From Caenorhabditis elegans (lineage: Eukaryota > Nematoda > Chromadorea > Rhabditida > Rhabditidae), in the NCBI RefSeq assembly GCF_000002985.6, contig NC_003282.8:2790001-2854000 (forward strand): a stretch of 64,000 nt of DNA, given 5' to 3'. Positions 63,262 to 64,000 of this stretch are shown here, piece by piece (position 1 is the first letter of the stretch; every line of letters starts with the position of its first letter). The notes under the pieces are model-generated. The model did not search any database, was not told the DNA's origin, and saw only the letters and a list, made by a program, of their open reading frames with translations. The position numbers and the translations under genes are program-made.

Positions 63262-64000
63262 TTTTAGAAATAAATGTTTATTTCTCAAAATTCACGTTTC
63301 CACAACAATTGTTTTCAAAGTTTATTTTAATAGAGTGTCACGGGAATTTTAATATTTTAATTTTAATTTTTGCAAATTATTTTTAAAAACTGAATTTTCA
63401 AATTTTGCAAAAAATTTAAACAAAGTGAGATATTTATTTTTGAGTTCTCAGGAGTGACGCCATTTTTTGACATTTTCGCGTTTTTTTTTTCGAAAAAAAA
63501 ATATTACTTTGAGTTAAATTATCGATTTTTAGGCCAATTTTGAAATTTTAGCAAACTTTTTTCTGTGTTATCAAGTTTTATATACGGAAAAAAAGTCTGA
63601 AAAAAGAAAAAAAGAAAGTGATGAGATTAGCCAGAAAACGCGAAAATTTCCAAAATGCCGTCATTCGCGGGAATTCAAAATTGATTATTTCATTTAAAAA
63701 ATTGAAAAAAAAATCATTAAAAAAGTTGAAAACTCATTGGACTGAATACAAGTGAAGTGAGTTTGTTGAAAATTTTTGCATTGAATAATTTTTGATGAAG
63801 AGTATTCACTGAAAAGTATTGTTTTTTATGGTCAAAATGCATTTTGTACGGCATTTCTAGCACCATTTTGAAAGAAGTTACGGCATTTCTCACTCTCACT
63901 CTGCCCACCTCCCCCCTCTACTTCTTACACACTCTCTGGCATTGGATACTTCAAATTGGCATAACTCGCTTCAAAATTGAGCTAAAGATCTAATTCAAAA
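63262..64000. other. Gene-free end of the window
   Basis: AT-rich DNA, a diverged relative of the 7717-8090 element (about 63420-63710), then the duplicated block (about 63750-64000) that also lies at 61283-61540. A seventh, partial palindromic repeat runs to the window edge. Confidence 0.5.

Overview
The window is nuclear DNA of a Caenorhabditis nematode, almost certainly C. elegans. Coding exons are short. Introns end in TTTCAG and are often about 50 nt long, and the DNA between exons is AT-rich and full of hairpin repeats. The first gene is recognisable as atlastin (atln-1). I remember this gene, with a clec-82 to clec-85 group of C-type lectins, on clone Y54G2A of chromosome IV. That placement is from memory and was not searched.

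Layout. 1-6600: 3' three quarters of atln-1 (+), whose introns hold large foldback repeats. 6601-9719: only repeats. 9720-14773: three tandem paralogues of an uncharacterised secreted protein of about 187 residues, with tRNA-Asp(GTC) genes in and around them. 15873-18987: a secreted class-3 lipase with a tRNA-Asp-like gene in its seventh intron. 19493-22743: a small secreted Cys-rich protein. 24568-28437 (-): a mucin-like single-pass membrane protein with a Lys-rich tail. 30730-38016: three C-type lectin (CTLD) genes, two with a C-terminal von Willebrand A-like domain. 38520-40567: a 27-bp satellite, followed by a palindrome. 41062-42674 (-): two small genes. 42906-43379 and 44816-45286: two single-exon paralogues. 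45680-55299: four more CTLD genes, one on the minus strand and one carrying a nested antisense secreted gene in its 2.3-kb intron. 56544-61282: two RING/B-box-like zinc-binding genes among palindromic repeats. 61748-63261 (-): a small single-pass basic membrane protein.

How it fits together. Apart from atln-1, most genes are secreted or membrane proteins of families that expand and turn over locally (CTLDs, lipase, mucin-like protein, secreted trios). This is typical of gut or cuticle-surface and pathogen-response loci in nematodes; that role is inferred, not shown. The sequence gives direct evidence of recent rearrangement. A lipase promoter plus tRNA block recurs inside the same lipase gene. 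A dead lipase last exon lies 4 kb away. Only the tail of one small gene survives beside a duplicated neighbour. A hairpin transposon sits in one paralogue's promoter while the sister promoter is empty. 3' exons of two lectin genes are nearly identical although their introns differ.

Gene structures were assembled by hand from splice consensus, reading-frame continuity and comparison between paralogues in the window. For every spliced gene the exon lengths sum to a whole number of codons. First exons of the mucin-like gene and of the second RING gene are the least certain.
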